This document shows, in pieces, positions 20,030 to 28,820 of a stretch of 50,223 nucleotides of DNA. A model generated the notes under the pieces. The model ran no database searches, was not told the DNA's origin, and saw only the letters and a list, made by a program, of their open reading frames with translations. This stretch comes from Bordetella parapertussis (lineage in GTDB: Bacteria > Pseudomonadota > Gammaproteobacteria > Burkholderiales > Burkholderiaceae_B): NCBI GenBank assembly GCA_945883615.1, contig CAMCYB010000009.1, forward strand, positions 1 to 50,223. The letters are read 5' to 3'. A program made the translations under genes and the position numbers. Position 1 is the stretch's first letter. Every line of letters begins with the position of its first letter.

Positions 20030-21163
20030 TTAAGAAGTAGGCTGAGAAGTAGGCTGAGAAGTAGGCTGAGAAGTAGGCCGAGAACTGGGTTGAGAACTAG
20101 GTTGAGCACTGGATTTAGAGGTGGAAATAGCTGAAGATTGATGAGTTGCTGACGTGTCGGTTGTTTCTTGACCATTGCTCGAATGGGTCGCATGGGTCGC
20201 ATGGGTCGCATGGGTCGCTTGGCCCCGAGATTGGCGCACCAAATATAAGGGGCGACCTTTTACTTCGTCAAATATACGGGCAATATACTCACCAACAATG
20301 CCTAGTGATAACAAGTTAATACCCGAGAAGAATAGCAAGATAGTCACAATGGTAGGCCAACCATCGACTCGGTTTCGATAAAGAATAAATTCAATCACGA
20401 TAAATATGCCATACATAAAGGCACAAATCGACACTAGAAAGCCAGCCAAACTCACGGCGCGTAACGGCCAGGTTGTGAACGACATCAAACCTGCCAAGGC
20501 AAGTTTAAACAAACGAAAAGCACCAAAAGTTGTTTGACCAAATTGACGATCTTCAGGCATGTAGTCAAGCGATTCTGTTTTAAAACCAACCCACGCGTAC
20601 AGGCCTTTCATGAAGCGATTGCGTTCAGGCAGCTGCATGATGGCTTCTACAACCGAACGGTCCATCAAGCGAAAATCGCCTGCATTGGGGGGCACTCGTA
20701 CCCCATGCGAACCCTTTAGTAGCGTGTAGAAAAATTGACTACCCAAGCGTTTGAGCCACGTTTCATCTTCTCGGCTTTCGCGAACGGCATAAACCATGTC
20801 AACACCCTGTTCCCAACGCGCCAACATCGGTGCAATTAAACGAGGAGGGTGTTGTAGGTCGGCATCAAGCAAGATCATGACATCGCCTGTTACCGCATCC
20901 ATTCCTGCGGTAATGGCGGCTTCTTTACCAAAGTTTCTTGACAGTTCAATGTATCGAAAACCGGGCTGTTGGCACCAAGCTGCCATCAGCGTACTGGTTT
21001 TATCTTGACTGCCATCGTCAACAATGATGACTTCCCATTGCTCTGTGAGCTGATTGAGCTCACTTTGCAAGAGAGGCAACAAGACACCCAAATTATCGTG
21101 TTCGTTATAGGCCGGTACAACGCACGATATTTTAGCTGAGCGAATGTGACGAATCGATTGCAT
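20030..21163 (-). CDS. GT2 family polyprenyl-phosphate glycosyltransferase (GtrB/ArnC/LgmA-like) with repetitive tail
   Basis: Transfers a sugar from a nucleotide donor to undecaprenyl phosphate at the inner face of the membrane. N-terminal GT-A domain: VVPAYNEHDNL, VDDGSQDKT, LDADLQHPP (the DxD) and NAGDFRLMDR. Two C-terminal membrane helices at about 225-290 (AVSLAGFLVSICAFMYGIFIV; TIVTILLFFSGINLLSLGIVG) are typical of GtrB/DPM1-like enzymes. Residues 316-377 form an unusual tail: four ATH repeats, a Ser/Thr/Gln-rich linker and SQPT repeats ending at the stop codon. The enzymes normally end soon after helix 2 (YLVRQ...), so the tail is extra. Together with the deacetylase and GtrA protein it suggests lipid-linked GlcNAc formation. 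Confidence 0.85.
   Translation of the reverse strand: MQSIRHIRSAKISCVVPAYNEHDNLGVLLPLLQSELNQLTEQWEVIIVDDGSQDKTSTLMAAWCQQPGFRYIELSRNFGKEAAITAGMDAVTGDVMILLDADLQHPPRLIAPMLARWEQGVDMVYAVRESREDETWLKRLGSQFFYTLLKGSHGVRVPPNAGDFRLMDRSVVEAIMQLPERNRFMKGLYAWVGFKTESLDYMPEDRQFGQTTFGAFRLFKLALAGLMSFTTWPLRAVSLAGFLVSICAFMYGIFIVIEFILYRNRVDGWPTIVTILLFFSGINLLSLGIVGEYIARIFDEVKGRPLYLVRQSRGQATHATHATHATHSSNGQETTDTSATHQSSAISTSKSSAQPSSQPSSRPTSQPTSQPTSQPTS
20033..20104. repeat. 12-bp tandem repeat in the glycosyltransferase 3' end
   Basis: Six 12-bp units beginning AGAAGTAGGCTG; the first three are identical and the next three diverge progressively. They encode the SQPT repeats on the minus strand. The unit length keeps the reading frame. 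Confidence 0.9.
20183..20218. repeat. 9-bp tandem repeat (ATGGGTCGC x4) in the glycosyltransferase tail
   Basis: Four perfect ATGGGTCGC units. On the minus strand they encode ATH repeats (GCG/ACC/CAT codons). Copy-number change would lengthen or shorten the tail by three residues without a frameshift. Confidence 0.9.
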
Positions 21164-21234
21164 CTGTTAACTCATGTCAGGCATAAAGGTGGTGCTAATT
21201 TTTAAATTGACACCATCATAGCCGTTTGAAAGGG

Positions 21235-23832
21235 TCATTGCAGGGTTCTTTCAAAGACAAAAGAACCCTCTCGCCAGTCGACTGGCACCACATCGTTGGG
21301 GCCAAACTGCCCTTCCAATATACGCTTAGCGATTGGGTTTTCGAGTTGTTGCTGAATGGCTCGCTTCAAAGGTCGCGCCCCAAACACCGGGTCAAACCCT
21401 GCTCGAGCCAACTCAGCTAACGCTTCATCGCTGACTTCAAGTTGCATATCTTGCTTAGCCAGTCGTTCGGCCAAGCGTTTAATTTGAATGCTAGCAATTT
21501 TTTCAATATGCTTTGCATCTAAGCTGTGAAAGACGACCACTTCATCAATACGATTTAAAAACTCAGGCCTAAAATGCATCTTGAGTTCTTCCCAAACGAC
21601 TTCTTTAATCGCTTCGTAAGGCTTACCAACCATGTTTTGAATATGGTGAGAACCTAGGTTTGAGGTCATAACAATGACCGTATTTCTAAAGTCAACGGTA
21701 CGGCCTTGACCATCAGTCAAACGACCGTCATCGAGCACTTGTAGCAATACGTTAAAGACATCAGGGTGAGCCTTTTCAACCTCATCAAGCAATATCACAC
21801 TGTAAGGCTTGCGTCTAACAGCCTCGGTGAGGTAGCCGCCCTCTTCGTACCCGACATAACCCGGTGGCGCACCGATTAAACGCGCCACAGAGTGCTTTTC
21901 CATGAACTCACTCATATCGATGCGAATTAAGTGTTCGTCTGAGTCAAACAAAAAATCTGCCAAGGCGCGCGTTAATTCAGTTTTGCCTACACCGGTTGGA
22001 CCTAAAAATAAGAATGAACCATAGGGCTTAGATGGATCAGACAAACCCGCACGCGAACGGCGAATCGCATCAGCCACCAAAGTGACCGCCTCGTCTTGAC
22101 CAATCACACGTTGATGCAATCTGTCTTCCATCGCTAACAATTTATGCCGCTCGCCCTGCATCATTTTTGACACAGGTATACCCGTGGCACGTGACACCAC
22201 TTCAGCGATTTCTTCTGCACCGACTTGTGTGCGCAAGAGCTTGGGTTTGCCCCCTTCACTCGCTTGTTTTTTCGACGCGCCCTCGGCATCTTTTAAACGC
22301 GACTCAAGTTCAGGCAACTTGCCATACTGAAGTTCAGCCAACTTATCAAACTGACCTTTGCGCTGTAACTCGGCCATTTCCGCCCGAGTCTTTTCAATTT
22401 CTTCTTTAATCGACTGGGTGCCCTGAACCGCAGCTTTTTCAGCTTTCCAGATTTCCTCAAAATTGTTGTACTCACGTTGCAAACTTTCAAGTTCATCTTC
22501 AATTAACTGAAGACGACGCAAAGAGGCATCATCTGTTTCTTTTTTAACGGCTTCGCGTTCAATTTTGAGCTGAATAATACGACGGTCAAGACGATCCATG
22601 ACTTCGGGCTTTGAATCAATTTCCATACGAATACGGGCACCGGCCTCATCAATAAGGTCGATCGCCTTATCGGGCAAAAATCGATCAGTGATGTAACGAT
22701 GTGAGAGCTCGGCCGCGGCCACGATTGCTGGGTCGGTGATTTCGACGCCATGATGAAGTTCGTAACGTTCTTGCAGGCCACGCAAAATAGCGATCGTTGA
22801 TTCAACATCAGGTTCGTCAACCAACACTTTTTGAAAGCGGCGCTCAAGCGCAGCATCTTTTTCAATGTACTTACGGTATTCATCAAGGGTCGTGGCCCCA
22901 ATGCAATGTAACTCGCCACGCGCCAAGGCGGGTTTGAGCATGTTGCCAGCGTCCATCGCGCCTTCTGCTTTGCCGGCGCCAACCATGGTGTGAATTTCAT
23001 CAATAAAAAGCAGCGTGCCCCCATCATCTTGCGACAGTTCTTTAAGCACTGATTTAAGGCGCTCTTCAAACTCGCCACGATACTTAGCCCCAGCTAATAA
23101 GCTGGCCATGTCGAGTGAGAGTAAGCGTTTACCGCGCAATGTTTCGGGCACTTCATCATTCACAATACGTTGCGCCAAGCCTTCGACGATGGCAGTTTTA
23201 CCAACACCTGGCTCACCAATTAATACAGGATTATTTTTTGTGCGGCGCTGCAAAATTTGAATAGCGCGACGAATTTCATCGTCACGCCCAATAACTGGGT
23301 CAAGTTTGCCACTGCGCGCCAGCTCTGTCATGTCGGTGGTGTATTTGTTTAAAGCTTCACGATTAGATTCACCCTCTTGGTCGTTAACGCTTGCGCCACC
23401 TCTGACTGCATCAACTGCCGCTTCAAGCGATTTTTTTTGTAACCCTGCGTCGCGCAATATACGACCCGTGTCACCTTTATCATCTGCCAATGACAATAAA
23501 AAGAGCTCGGTTGGAATATAAGCATCACCTCGCTTACTCGCTTCTTTGTCAGTACGTGTAAAAACCGCCTGTAGGTCGCGACTAACTTGAATGTTGCCCT
23601 CTGAACCCTGCACCTGTGGCAAATTTTTAATGGCCGTCTCTAGCGCTGTTTGCACCCGATTGACCGCCACACCGGCACGTGCCAATAAACTACCTGCCCC
23701 ACTGTCAGCATCAGCCAATAGTGCCGACAAAACGTGCGCAGGCTCGATATAAGCATTGTCGTGCCGACCCGCTAAACTTTGTGCATCGGACAGCGCTTGT
23801 TGAAATTTTGTTGTCAGTTTGTCAAATCGCAT
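21235..23832 (-). CDS. clpB: ATP-dependent disaggregase ClpB
   Basis: Hsp100 chaperone that extracts proteins from aggregates together with DnaK. 865 residues, the usual 857-870. N-terminal Clp repeat domain ([16 protein letters not shown]...), first AAA+ domain with Walker A GEPGVGKT and LFIDEIHT, the long middle coiled coil (about 410-525, rich in Glu/Lys/Arg) that separates ClpB from ClpA/ClpC, and a second AAA+ domain with [19 protein letters not shown] and sensor-2 GARPLKR. The ATG at 23832 has AAGGAA 8 nt upstream. A sigma-32-like promoter lies about 90 bp upstream. Confidence 0.96.
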   Translation of the reverse strand: MRFDKLTTKFQQALSDAQSLAGRHDNAYIEPAHVLSALLADADSGAGSLLARAGVAVNRVQTALETAIKNLPQVQGSEGNIQVSRDLQAVFTRTDKEASKRGDAYIPTELFLLSLADDKGDTGRILRDAGLQKKSLEAAVDAVRGGASVNDQEGESNREALNKYTTDMTELARSGKLDPVIGRDDEIRRAIQILQRRTKNNPVLIGEPGVGKTAIVEGLAQRIVNDEVPETLRGKRLLSLDMASLLAGAKYRGEFEERLKSVLKELSQDDGGTLLFIDEIHTMVGAGKAEGAMDAGNMLKPALARGELHCIGATTLDEYRKYIEKDAALERRFQKVLVDEPDVESTIAILRGLQERYELHHGVEITDPAIVAAAELSHRYITDRFLPDKAIDLIDEAGARIRMEIDSKPEVMDRLDRRIIQLKIEREAVKKETDDASLRRLQLIEDELESLQREYNNFEEIWKAEKAAVQGTQSIKEEIEKTRAEMAELQRKGQFDKLAELQYGKLPELESRLKDAEGASKKQASEGGKPKLLRTQVGAEEIAEVVSRATGIPVSKMMQGERHKLLAMEDRLHQRVIGQDEAVTLVADAIRRSRAGLSDPSKPYGSFLFLGPTGVGKTELTRALADFLFDSDEHLIRIDMSEFMEKHSVARLIGAPPGYVGYEEGGYLTEAVRRKPYSVILLDEVEKAHPDVFNVLLQVLDDGRLTDGQGRTVDFRNTVIVMTSNLGSHHIQNMVGKPYEAIKEVVWEELKMHFRPEFLNRIDEVVVFHSLDAKHIEKIASIQIKRLAERLAKQDMQLEVSDEALAELARAGFDPVFGARPLKRAIQQQLENPIAKRILEGQFGPNDVVPVDWREGSFVFERTLQ

Positions 23833-23922
23833 AATTAAGATTCCTTAAGTATCAGCCGACTCAGTCGGGCGATGTGAAATAGAGTGCGTTCTAAATATAG
23901 TTTAGATCTTGATCATTCATGT

Positions 23923-23948
23923 ATAAGGGCGAATCTTTACATTTCAAC
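23923..23948 (-). promoter_or_regulatory. Putative sigma-32 heat-shock promoter of clpB
   Basis: On the minus strand GTTGAA (23943-23948), 13-bp spacer, CCCTTAT (23923-23929). Spacing equals the heat-shock consensus CTTGAA-N13-CCCCAT and both boxes match partially. The gap 23833-24163 otherwise holds only this, an A/T-rich stretch and the decamer repeats in front of fnr. Confidence 0.45.
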
Positions 23949-24089
23949 GGCTTTAGTCAAATTTTCAAAAAACCTTGAATCTACACGAGAGTTGCATTTG
24001 GGCAAATATTGAACAACTCAACTTTCTTTGAGGCCTTTTACTGACTAAACCACTACAACTCATCATAGATTTAAAAAAATAACCATTTA

Positions 24090-24129
24090 TTACCGTTCAC
24101 AACCGATTGTTACCGTTCATAGCCGTTCA
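24090..24129. repeat. Decamer direct repeats upstream of fnr
   Basis: Four consecutive 10-bp units: TTACCGTTCA, CAACCGATTG, TTACCGTTCA, TAGCCGTTCA. A further TTACCGTTCC lies at 24180-24189, inside the start of the fnr frame and 90 bp from the first unit. One-helical-turn spacing would place copies on the same DNA face. Confidence 0.65.
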
Positions 24130-24163
24130 CTAATGACCCTTTTTTCAAATACCTAACTGATCT

Positions 24164-24898
24164 GTGACCTTAAAACACATTACCGTTCCTGCTGAAGCGA
24201 TGCACTGTTCAACATGCATGATGGGAAACGTTTGCCTGCCCACTGGTATGCCAAGCGAAGAAGTCGAGCGGCTTGATGATATTGTTAAAGAGCGCATTCG
24301 TATACCTAAGGGTGAAAGATTATTTTCAAAAGGTCAAAATTTAGAGGCTCTTTATGGTCTTCGGCTTGGGTCTCTCAAAACCCAACTCGAAGATGTTATG
24401 GGTGATGTTCAGGTCACAGGCTTCTTTATGCCAGGTGAAATTGTGGGGCTCGACGGCATGTTCGATGGTGTGCATGAATCGAATGCCATCGCCCTAGAAG
24501 ACTCTGAAGTGTGCGTGGTTCGACTGACTGATATTGACCGGGTTAGCCTGTACATTCCCACATTGCAGCTTCAAATCAGACGATTATTGAGTAAAGAGAT
24601 ATCTCGCTCACATCAAGTTTTAGCCGCTTTAGGGTCTATGAGTTCCGAGCAACGGTTAGCATCTTTTTTATTGAATCTTTCACAACGGTTCAGCGCGCTG
24701 GGCTATTCGTCTACCGATTTTGTTATGCGTATGAGCCGTGAAGAAATTGGAAATTATTTAGGCTTAACGATTGAAACAATTAGCAGACTTTTTTCGCGTT
24801 TTGCCCGCGAAGGCTTAATCAAAATTCACCAACGTGATGTTCGTATTCTAGATTTACAGGCTATTAAAGAACTGGCTGGTCAACCCTGTAATAATTAG
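24164..24898 (+). CDS. fnr: FNR/Anr-type oxygen-sensing transcription regulator
   Basis: Cytoplasmic CRP/FNR-family regulator that carries an oxygen-labile 4Fe-4S cluster and activates genes when oxygen is low. Cysteines C15, C18, C24 and C117 correspond one for one (constant offset of 5) to E. coli FNR C20, C23, C29 and C122. The recognition helix has E204, S207 and R208 in TIETISRLFSRF, equivalent to E209/S212/R213, which read TTGAT half-sites. 244 residues; the start is GTG at 24164, an ATG at codon 13 being less likely because it leaves almost no sequence before the first cysteine. It converges on the cbb3 operon, whose promoter at 31565-31578 has a perfect FNR box. Confidence 0.93.
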   Translation: MTLKHITVPAEAMHCSTCMMGNVCLPTGMPSEEVERLDDIVKERIRIPKGERLFSKGQNLEALYGLRLGSLKTQLEDVMGDVQVTGFFMPGEIVGLDGMFDGVHESNAIALEDSEVCVVRLTDIDRVSLYIPTLQLQIRRLLSKEISRSHQVLAALGSMSSEQRLASFLLNLSQRFSALGYSSTDFVMRMSREEIGNYLGLTIETISRLFSRFAREGLIKIHQRDVRILDLQAIKELAGQPCNN

Positions 24899-24934
24899 AT
24901 CTACTGCTTTAATGATTGTTAAGACACTGTTTTT

Positions 24935-25171
24935 TTAATGCTTTGTTGCCTCAGGTTCAGGGCTCATAATAATTGTTAATGCACTTGAAAGCCCAGCCAT
25001 CAACCAAAACAAAAAGAAACCGCTGGCGTAAAGCCATTCTCGTGCGGGACGAATATAACCAAATATAGCCACATCAAGTGGGTCAATCAGCGCAAATACG
25101 ATGGCACTCGCAACCCCAGCTATTAAAAAAGAGGGCCAAAGAATAATCATGAGTTGACGACTTGAAAGCAT
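24935..25171 (-). CDS. Small two-helix membrane protein at the end of the cbb3 operon
   Basis: 78 residues with two strong hydrophobic segments (LMIILWPSFLIAGVASAIVFALI and ASGFFLFWLMAGLSSALTIIM) joined by a short loop, DPLDVAIFGYIRPAREWLY, and a charged tail. I recall similar small proteins behind ccoG/fixH in related Burkholderiales, but no function is known to me. It starts 20 bp after the FixH-like gene and is the last gene of the operon, facing fnr end to end. Probably a cbb3 assembly or accessory protein by position only. Confidence 0.7.
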   Translation of the reverse strand: MLSSRQLMIILWPSFLIAGVASAIVFALIDPLDVAIFGYIRPAREWLYASGFFLFWLMAGLSSALTIIMSPEPEATKH

Positions 25172-25191
25172 CTTTTTGCCTCTTAATATGA

Positions 25192-25434
25192 TTATTTTGA
25201 AACGCTTGCCGGGTTAGCAACTTGACTAGTGTTTGCTTTATTGTCTTTTTTCTCAACCACCAAACCACGTTTTACACCGCCATCGTAAATCGGTTGATCG
25301 GTGAAATGCTGCAAAGCAAGTGCGATGGTGATGATGCAACCCACCATCGCCACAGCAGGGCCCAACATTAATAACCATGGCCAACGGTCGCGCCACCATA
25401 CTTGAGAGATTTGAGATTGATTGATTTCAGACAT
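25192..25434 (-). CDS. ccoH: FixH/CcoH-like cbb3 oxidase assembly protein (short form)
   Basis: 80 residues: polar start, WWRDRWPWLLMLGPAVAMVGCIITIALAL membrane helix, then TDQPIYDGGVKRGLVVEK, which aligns with the DDYYKQGL motif following the helix in FixH (PF05751). Classical FixH has about 150 residues with a periplasmic Ig-like domain; this copy stops soon after the helix, a short form. FixH/CcoH takes part in cbb3 oxidase assembly. It lies 12 bp after ccoG and 20 bp before the last small membrane gene. Confidence 0.75.
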   Translation of the reverse strand: MSEINQSQISQVWWRDRWPWLLMLGPAVAMVGCIITIALALQHFTDQPIYDGGVKRGLVVEKKDNKANTSQVANPASVSK

Positions 25435-25446
25435 GTCTTGCCACCT

Positions 25447-26988
25447 TTATTTAGGAAATATAAAGCTCGAGGCTTCATGCACTTCAGTTAATACCTCACC
25501 GTTTGGCGAAGTTGAAGTGGTAACAAATGTAATCGGGTATGCCCCAGGGGTTGAACCGTCAATTTGAGCGTGGACCACAACGGGCAAAACAAGATTAGTG
25601 GCTGCAGGCACTTCAATATGATTGGCTGCGTCTTGACCACTACTACCCACCAAGACTGTCATAGGCGATTGACCTTGTGCTTGGCCATGCACTTGGCCAA
25701 ACGCTTTAATTGACAATATCAAAGGCGTTTCAGAGGCATTAATAAGTTGGAAACGGTAAACGTTTTCAGCTACGCCCCCCGCCACTTCTCGACCCAGCAT
25801 ACCGCGATCGCGAATGACATCGACGCGCAACGTTTCACGCGTGGCGAGCGCCCCAAAAAATATTGATACGATGATGACCATCAGCGCACTGTAAATTATG
25901 ATGCGTGGTCGAAATAATCGAGCCATTACCGCTTTTGCATCAAGGTTTTGCAATATGCCGTGCTCAGAAGTGTAGCGAATCAACCCCTTGGGGTAATCGA
26001 GTTTACTCATCACGTGGTTACAAGCATCAATACACGCGCCACAGCCAATGCACATATATTGCAAGCCTTGCCGAATATCAATACCTGTCGGGCAGACTTG
26101 AACACAAATACTGCAATCAACGCAATCACCCAAACCTTGCGCATGGTGATTGACTTTTTTAGAACGTGCGCCACGGGGTTCACCGCGCTTATAGTCATAG
26201 GTCACCACGTAAGTATCTGAATCAACCATGACACTTTGAAAACGCGCATAGGGGCACATATATTTACAGACTTGCTCACGCAAAAAGCCAGCATTACCCC
26301 ATGTAGCAAAACTATAGAACAGCAACCAAAACCATTGCCAAGCACCTAAATGCCAAGTGATGAGTTCGTAACCCAGTGTTCGAATGGGTGCAAAGTAACC
26401 GATGAAAGTAAAGCCGGTAATGAATGCAACGATGACCCACAACGCATGCTTGGTCGTTTTAATACGTATTTTTTTTAGCGACAAGCCCTCTTCATCGAGC
26501 CGAATACGTGCAACACGATCACCTTCTACTTTGCGTTCTATCCACATAAAAATTTCGGAATATACCGTTTGTGGGCAAGCGTAGCCGCAAAATAATCGAC
26601 CTGTAATCGCGGTAAATAAAAACAAACCTAACGCTGAAATGATGAGCAACAAGGTTAAATAAATAACATCTTGAGGCCACAACACCATTCCAAAAATATA
26701 AAATTTTCGTGCACCCAAATCAAATAAAATGGCCTGCCGATCGTTCCACTGCAACCAAGGCAAGCCATAGTAAAGTAGCTGTGTTAGAGCCACTAAACCC
26801 CAACGCCAGCGAGCAAACCACCCCGTAACAGAGCGAGGGTAAATCTTTTTTCGCACATCTGCCAATGTCACTTCAAGGGCTTCTGCACCGGGCAAAATTG
26901 ATCGAGCCCCTGCAGGCCGCCAGGGTGGCGGTTCGTCACCCGTTGGTGCGACCTGATCTTGTGAAGTCGGGGTGGGTAGACTATTCAA
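25447..26988 (-). CDS. ccoG: cbb3 oxidase accessory protein CcoG (RdxA/FixG), polyferredoxin copper reductase
   Basis: Membrane-bound iron-sulfur protein that in related bacteria reduces Cu(II) to Cu(I) for cbb3 oxidase assembly. 513 residues. N-terminal helices with RLFCGYACPQTVYSEIFMW, then two 4Fe-4S ferredoxin motifs: DCVDCSICVQVCPTGIDIR and MCIGCGACIDACNHVM. Further helix at about 350-375 and a periplasmic Ig-like C-terminal domain (FixG_C). Six bases separate the ccoP stop from its start. Its presence fits a Cu-requiring oxidase, in contrast to the stripped CcoI-like protein at the operon head. Confidence 0.93.
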   Translation of the reverse strand: MNSLPTPTSQDQVAPTGDEPPPWRPAGARSILPGAEALEVTLADVRKKIYPRSVTGWFARWRWGLVALTQLLYYGLPWLQWNDRQAILFDLGARKFYIFGMVLWPQDVIYLTLLLIISALGLFLFTAITGRLFCGYACPQTVYSEIFMWIERKVEGDRVARIRLDEEGLSLKKIRIKTTKHALWVIVAFITGFTFIGYFAPIRTLGYELITWHLGAWQWFWLLFYSFATWGNAGFLREQVCKYMCPYARFQSVMVDSDTYVVTYDYKRGEPRGARSKKVNHHAQGLGDCVDCSICVQVCPTGIDIRQGLQYMCIGCGACIDACNHVMSKLDYPKGLIRYTSEHGILQNLDAKAVMARLFRPRIIIYSALMVIIVSIFFGALATRETLRVDVIRDRGMLGREVAGGVAENVYRFQLINASETPLILSIKAFGQVHGQAQGQSPMTVLVGSSGQDAANHIEVPAATNLVLPVVVHAQIDGSTPGAYPITFVTTSTSPNGEVLTEVHEASSFIFPK

Positions 26989-26993
26989 AGCGT

Positions 26994-27941
26994 TTACTTA
27001 GATTGCCCTGTGGCATCACTTAATGCCATTTTGGGTGATTTTGACTCATGTGTAAGACCCCAAACCCAAGCAGTCAAAAGTCGAATTTGTTCCGGCGTTA
27101 AGACATGATTTTGAGCGGGCATACGATTGTTATGACCCTTCATAATGCCTTGCACAATGATGTTTTCAGAGCTGCCATAAAGCCAAACACCATCAACAAA
27201 ACTAGGCGCACCTAAGGCTGTATTCCCTTGCCCTTGTATGCCGTGACAGGCTGCGCATAGGTTGTTGTATTGCGTTTTACCCCGACTGGCTTTGATTTGA
27301 TCATGTGCCAACCCTGCAAATGCACGAACATACTGTGCAAGATCAACCGCTTGGGTTGGATCAACGACACCATTAAAGCCGGGCATAATGCCATTACGGC
27401 CATGTGTGATGGTTTGTTCTATAGACTCGGGGGTACGACCATATAACGAAGCGCCCTCAACCAAATTCGGAAAACTTGGGCTGCCTTTTGCGTCTGAGCC
27501 ATGACACTGCGCACAATTGCTTAAATATAAGCGCTGACCGATCACCTTGGCTTCAGGGTCTTGGGCAACCGCTTGAATGCTCATGGCTTCAAACTTGGCG
27601 TAGACTGGCTTGATCAGCTCAGCATGTCTGGCTTCATCACCCGCTAACTGTTCAGCTGTGCTGTAACCTAAGATACCTTTGAATTCACCCAAACCAGGGT
27701 ACAACACAAGATAGCCCAAGCCAAATACACAAAATAAAGCGTACATCGTTGTCCACCAACGGGGTACGGGGTTATTGAGTTCACGAATACCGTCCCATTC
27801 GTGACCGGTATCTTCAACCGTTTCAACATCTTTTTGAAGCCATTTTCGTTGCGAATACAGCAACCATAAGCACCAAATAATACCCACCAACGTGACTGCC
27901 GAAATATAGTAGCCCCAACTTGAGTTAAAGAAGTCGCTCAT
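26994..27941 (-). CDS. ccoP: cbb3-type cytochrome c oxidase subunit III (di-heme)
   Basis: Membrane-anchored di-heme cytochrome c passing electrons to CcoN. 315 residues. Two N-terminal helices (about 10-28 and 64-82) with NNPVPRWWTTMYALF between, typical of CcoP, then two heme sites: CAQCH at 143-147 and CAACH at 229-233, each followed by a Met ligand (GIMPGFNG; NRMPAQNH). The start overlaps the ccoQ stop by 4 bp (ATGA), indicating translational coupling. Confidence 0.95.
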   Translation of the reverse strand: MSDFFNSSWGYYISAVTLVGIIWCLWLLYSQRKWLQKDVETVEDTGHEWDGIRELNNPVPRWWTTMYALFCVFGLGYLVLYPGLGEFKGILGYSTAEQLAGDEARHAELIKPVYAKFEAMSIQAVAQDPEAKVIGQRLYLSNCAQCHGSDAKGSPSFPNLVEGASLYGRTPESIEQTITHGRNGIMPGFNGVVDPTQAVDLAQYVRAFAGLAHDQIKASRGKTQYNNLCAACHGIQGQGNTALGAPSFVDGVWLYGSSENIIVQGIMKGHNNRMPAQNHVLTPEQIRLLTAWVWGLTHESKSPKMALSDATGQSK

Positions 27942-28132
27942 GATTGACCTCTATCTTTAGATTGATGTGTTGTTTGTGATGCAGATTCGTCAGAACCTTC
28001 GTCAGGTAAATCGAAAGGCAGGTTTGCTGCGTCTTCATTGGCTTGCTTACGTTTTTTTGAAAACGCCCACCAAATGATGCCAAAAAACACCACCATCGAT
28101 AAAGTCGTACCGATGACATTTAAAGTAACCAT
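27938..28132 (-). CDS. ccoQ: cbb3 oxidase small subunit CcoQ/FixQ
   Basis: 64 residues, one membrane helix (VIGTTLSMVVFFGIIWWAFS) followed by basic KKRKQ and an acidic/polar tail, as in CcoQ, which stabilises the oxidase complex. I take the ATG at 28132 (MVTLNVIG) with GGGGGAAA upstream; a longer frame to 28252 would overlap ccoO extensively. ccoO ends at 28134 and ccoP begins at 27941, so it is tightly coupled on both sides. Confidence 0.88.
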   Translation of the reverse strand: MVTLNVIGTTLSMVVFFGIIWWAFSKKRKQANEDAANLPFDLPDEGSDESASQTTHQSKDRGQS

Positions 28133-28133
28133 A

Positions 28134-28811
28134 TCAATTTCCCCCTGCGGCTTTAGCCCGCACGTTGGCGTCTGCCTCAAGCTGCGCATTACGCGACGCA
28201 ACACCGAGCCCTTGAAGGTATGCCACCATAGCGTCTTCCTCCGTTTTGCCAATTAGCGCTTGTGGCGCAGCTTCAATTTCAGCATCGCTATACGGCACGC
28301 CCACAAAACGCAATGCTTTCATCCGCTCTTGAACATTAAGCCCTTCAACTGTGCGTTGTGCCAACCAAGGGTAGCCTGGCATGTTTGACTCAGGCACGAC
28401 ATCACGTGGGTTACGAAGATGAATACGATGCCATTCATCAGAGTATCGGGCGCCTACACGCGAAAGATCGGGACCGGTGCGCTTTGAGCCCCATAAGAAA
28501 GGGTGGTCAAAGACCGATTCACCCGCAACGGAGTATGGACCGTAGCGCTGAACCTCTGCTCGTAACATACGTATTTGTTGTGAATGACAACCCACACAGC
28601 CCTCACGAATGTATAAGTCACGACCGATTAAGCTCAACGAGTCATAAGGCTTAATACCTGGTGCAGGTGTCGTAGTTGAATGCTGAAAGAAAAGCGGCAC
28701 AATTTGTACCAAGCCAGCAAATATCACCACCAAAATACTAAAAATAATCATGAGGCCAATATTTTTTTCTAGCGTCTCATGAGAGAACAACGTCGTTTTC
28801 TTTTCACTCAT
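28134..28811 (-). CDS. ccoO: cbb3-type cytochrome c oxidase subunit II (mono-heme)
   Basis: Membrane-anchored mono-heme cytochrome c of cbb3 oxidase. 225 residues; N-terminal helix [25 protein letters not shown], heme c site CVGCH at 72-76, [15 protein letters not shown] following it as in all CcoO/FixO, and the Met ligand in [10 protein letters not shown]. The ATG at 28811 has AAGGTAA upstream. It directly follows ccoN. The frame is intact, although ccoN has an internal stop. Confidence 0.95.
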   Translation of the reverse strand: MSEKKTTLFSHETLEKNIGLMIIFSILVVIFAGLVQIVPLFFQHSTTTPAPGIKPYDSLSLIGRDLYIREGCVGCHSQQIRMLRAEVQRYGPYSVAGESVFDHPFLWGSKRTGPDLSRVGARYSDEWHRIHLRNPRDVVPESNMPGYPWLAQRTVEGLNVQERMKALRFVGVPYSDAEIEAAPQALIGKTEEDAMVAYLQGLGVASRNAQLEADANVRAKAAGGN

Positions 28812-28820
28812 TTTGTTACC

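Noticed and set aside
20033..20218. Phase variation of the glycosyltransferase by repeat slippage
   Set aside because: Unit lengths of 9 and 12 bp are multiples of three, so copy changes keep the frame; only tail length would vary.
20175..20381. Plus-strand frame with repeated WVA units
   Set aside because: It is the antisense reading of the glycosyltransferase 9-bp repeats and has no other support.
22503..23078. 191-residue minus-strand frame inside clpB
   Set aside because: Lies wholly inside clpB in a different frame with biased, featureless composition.
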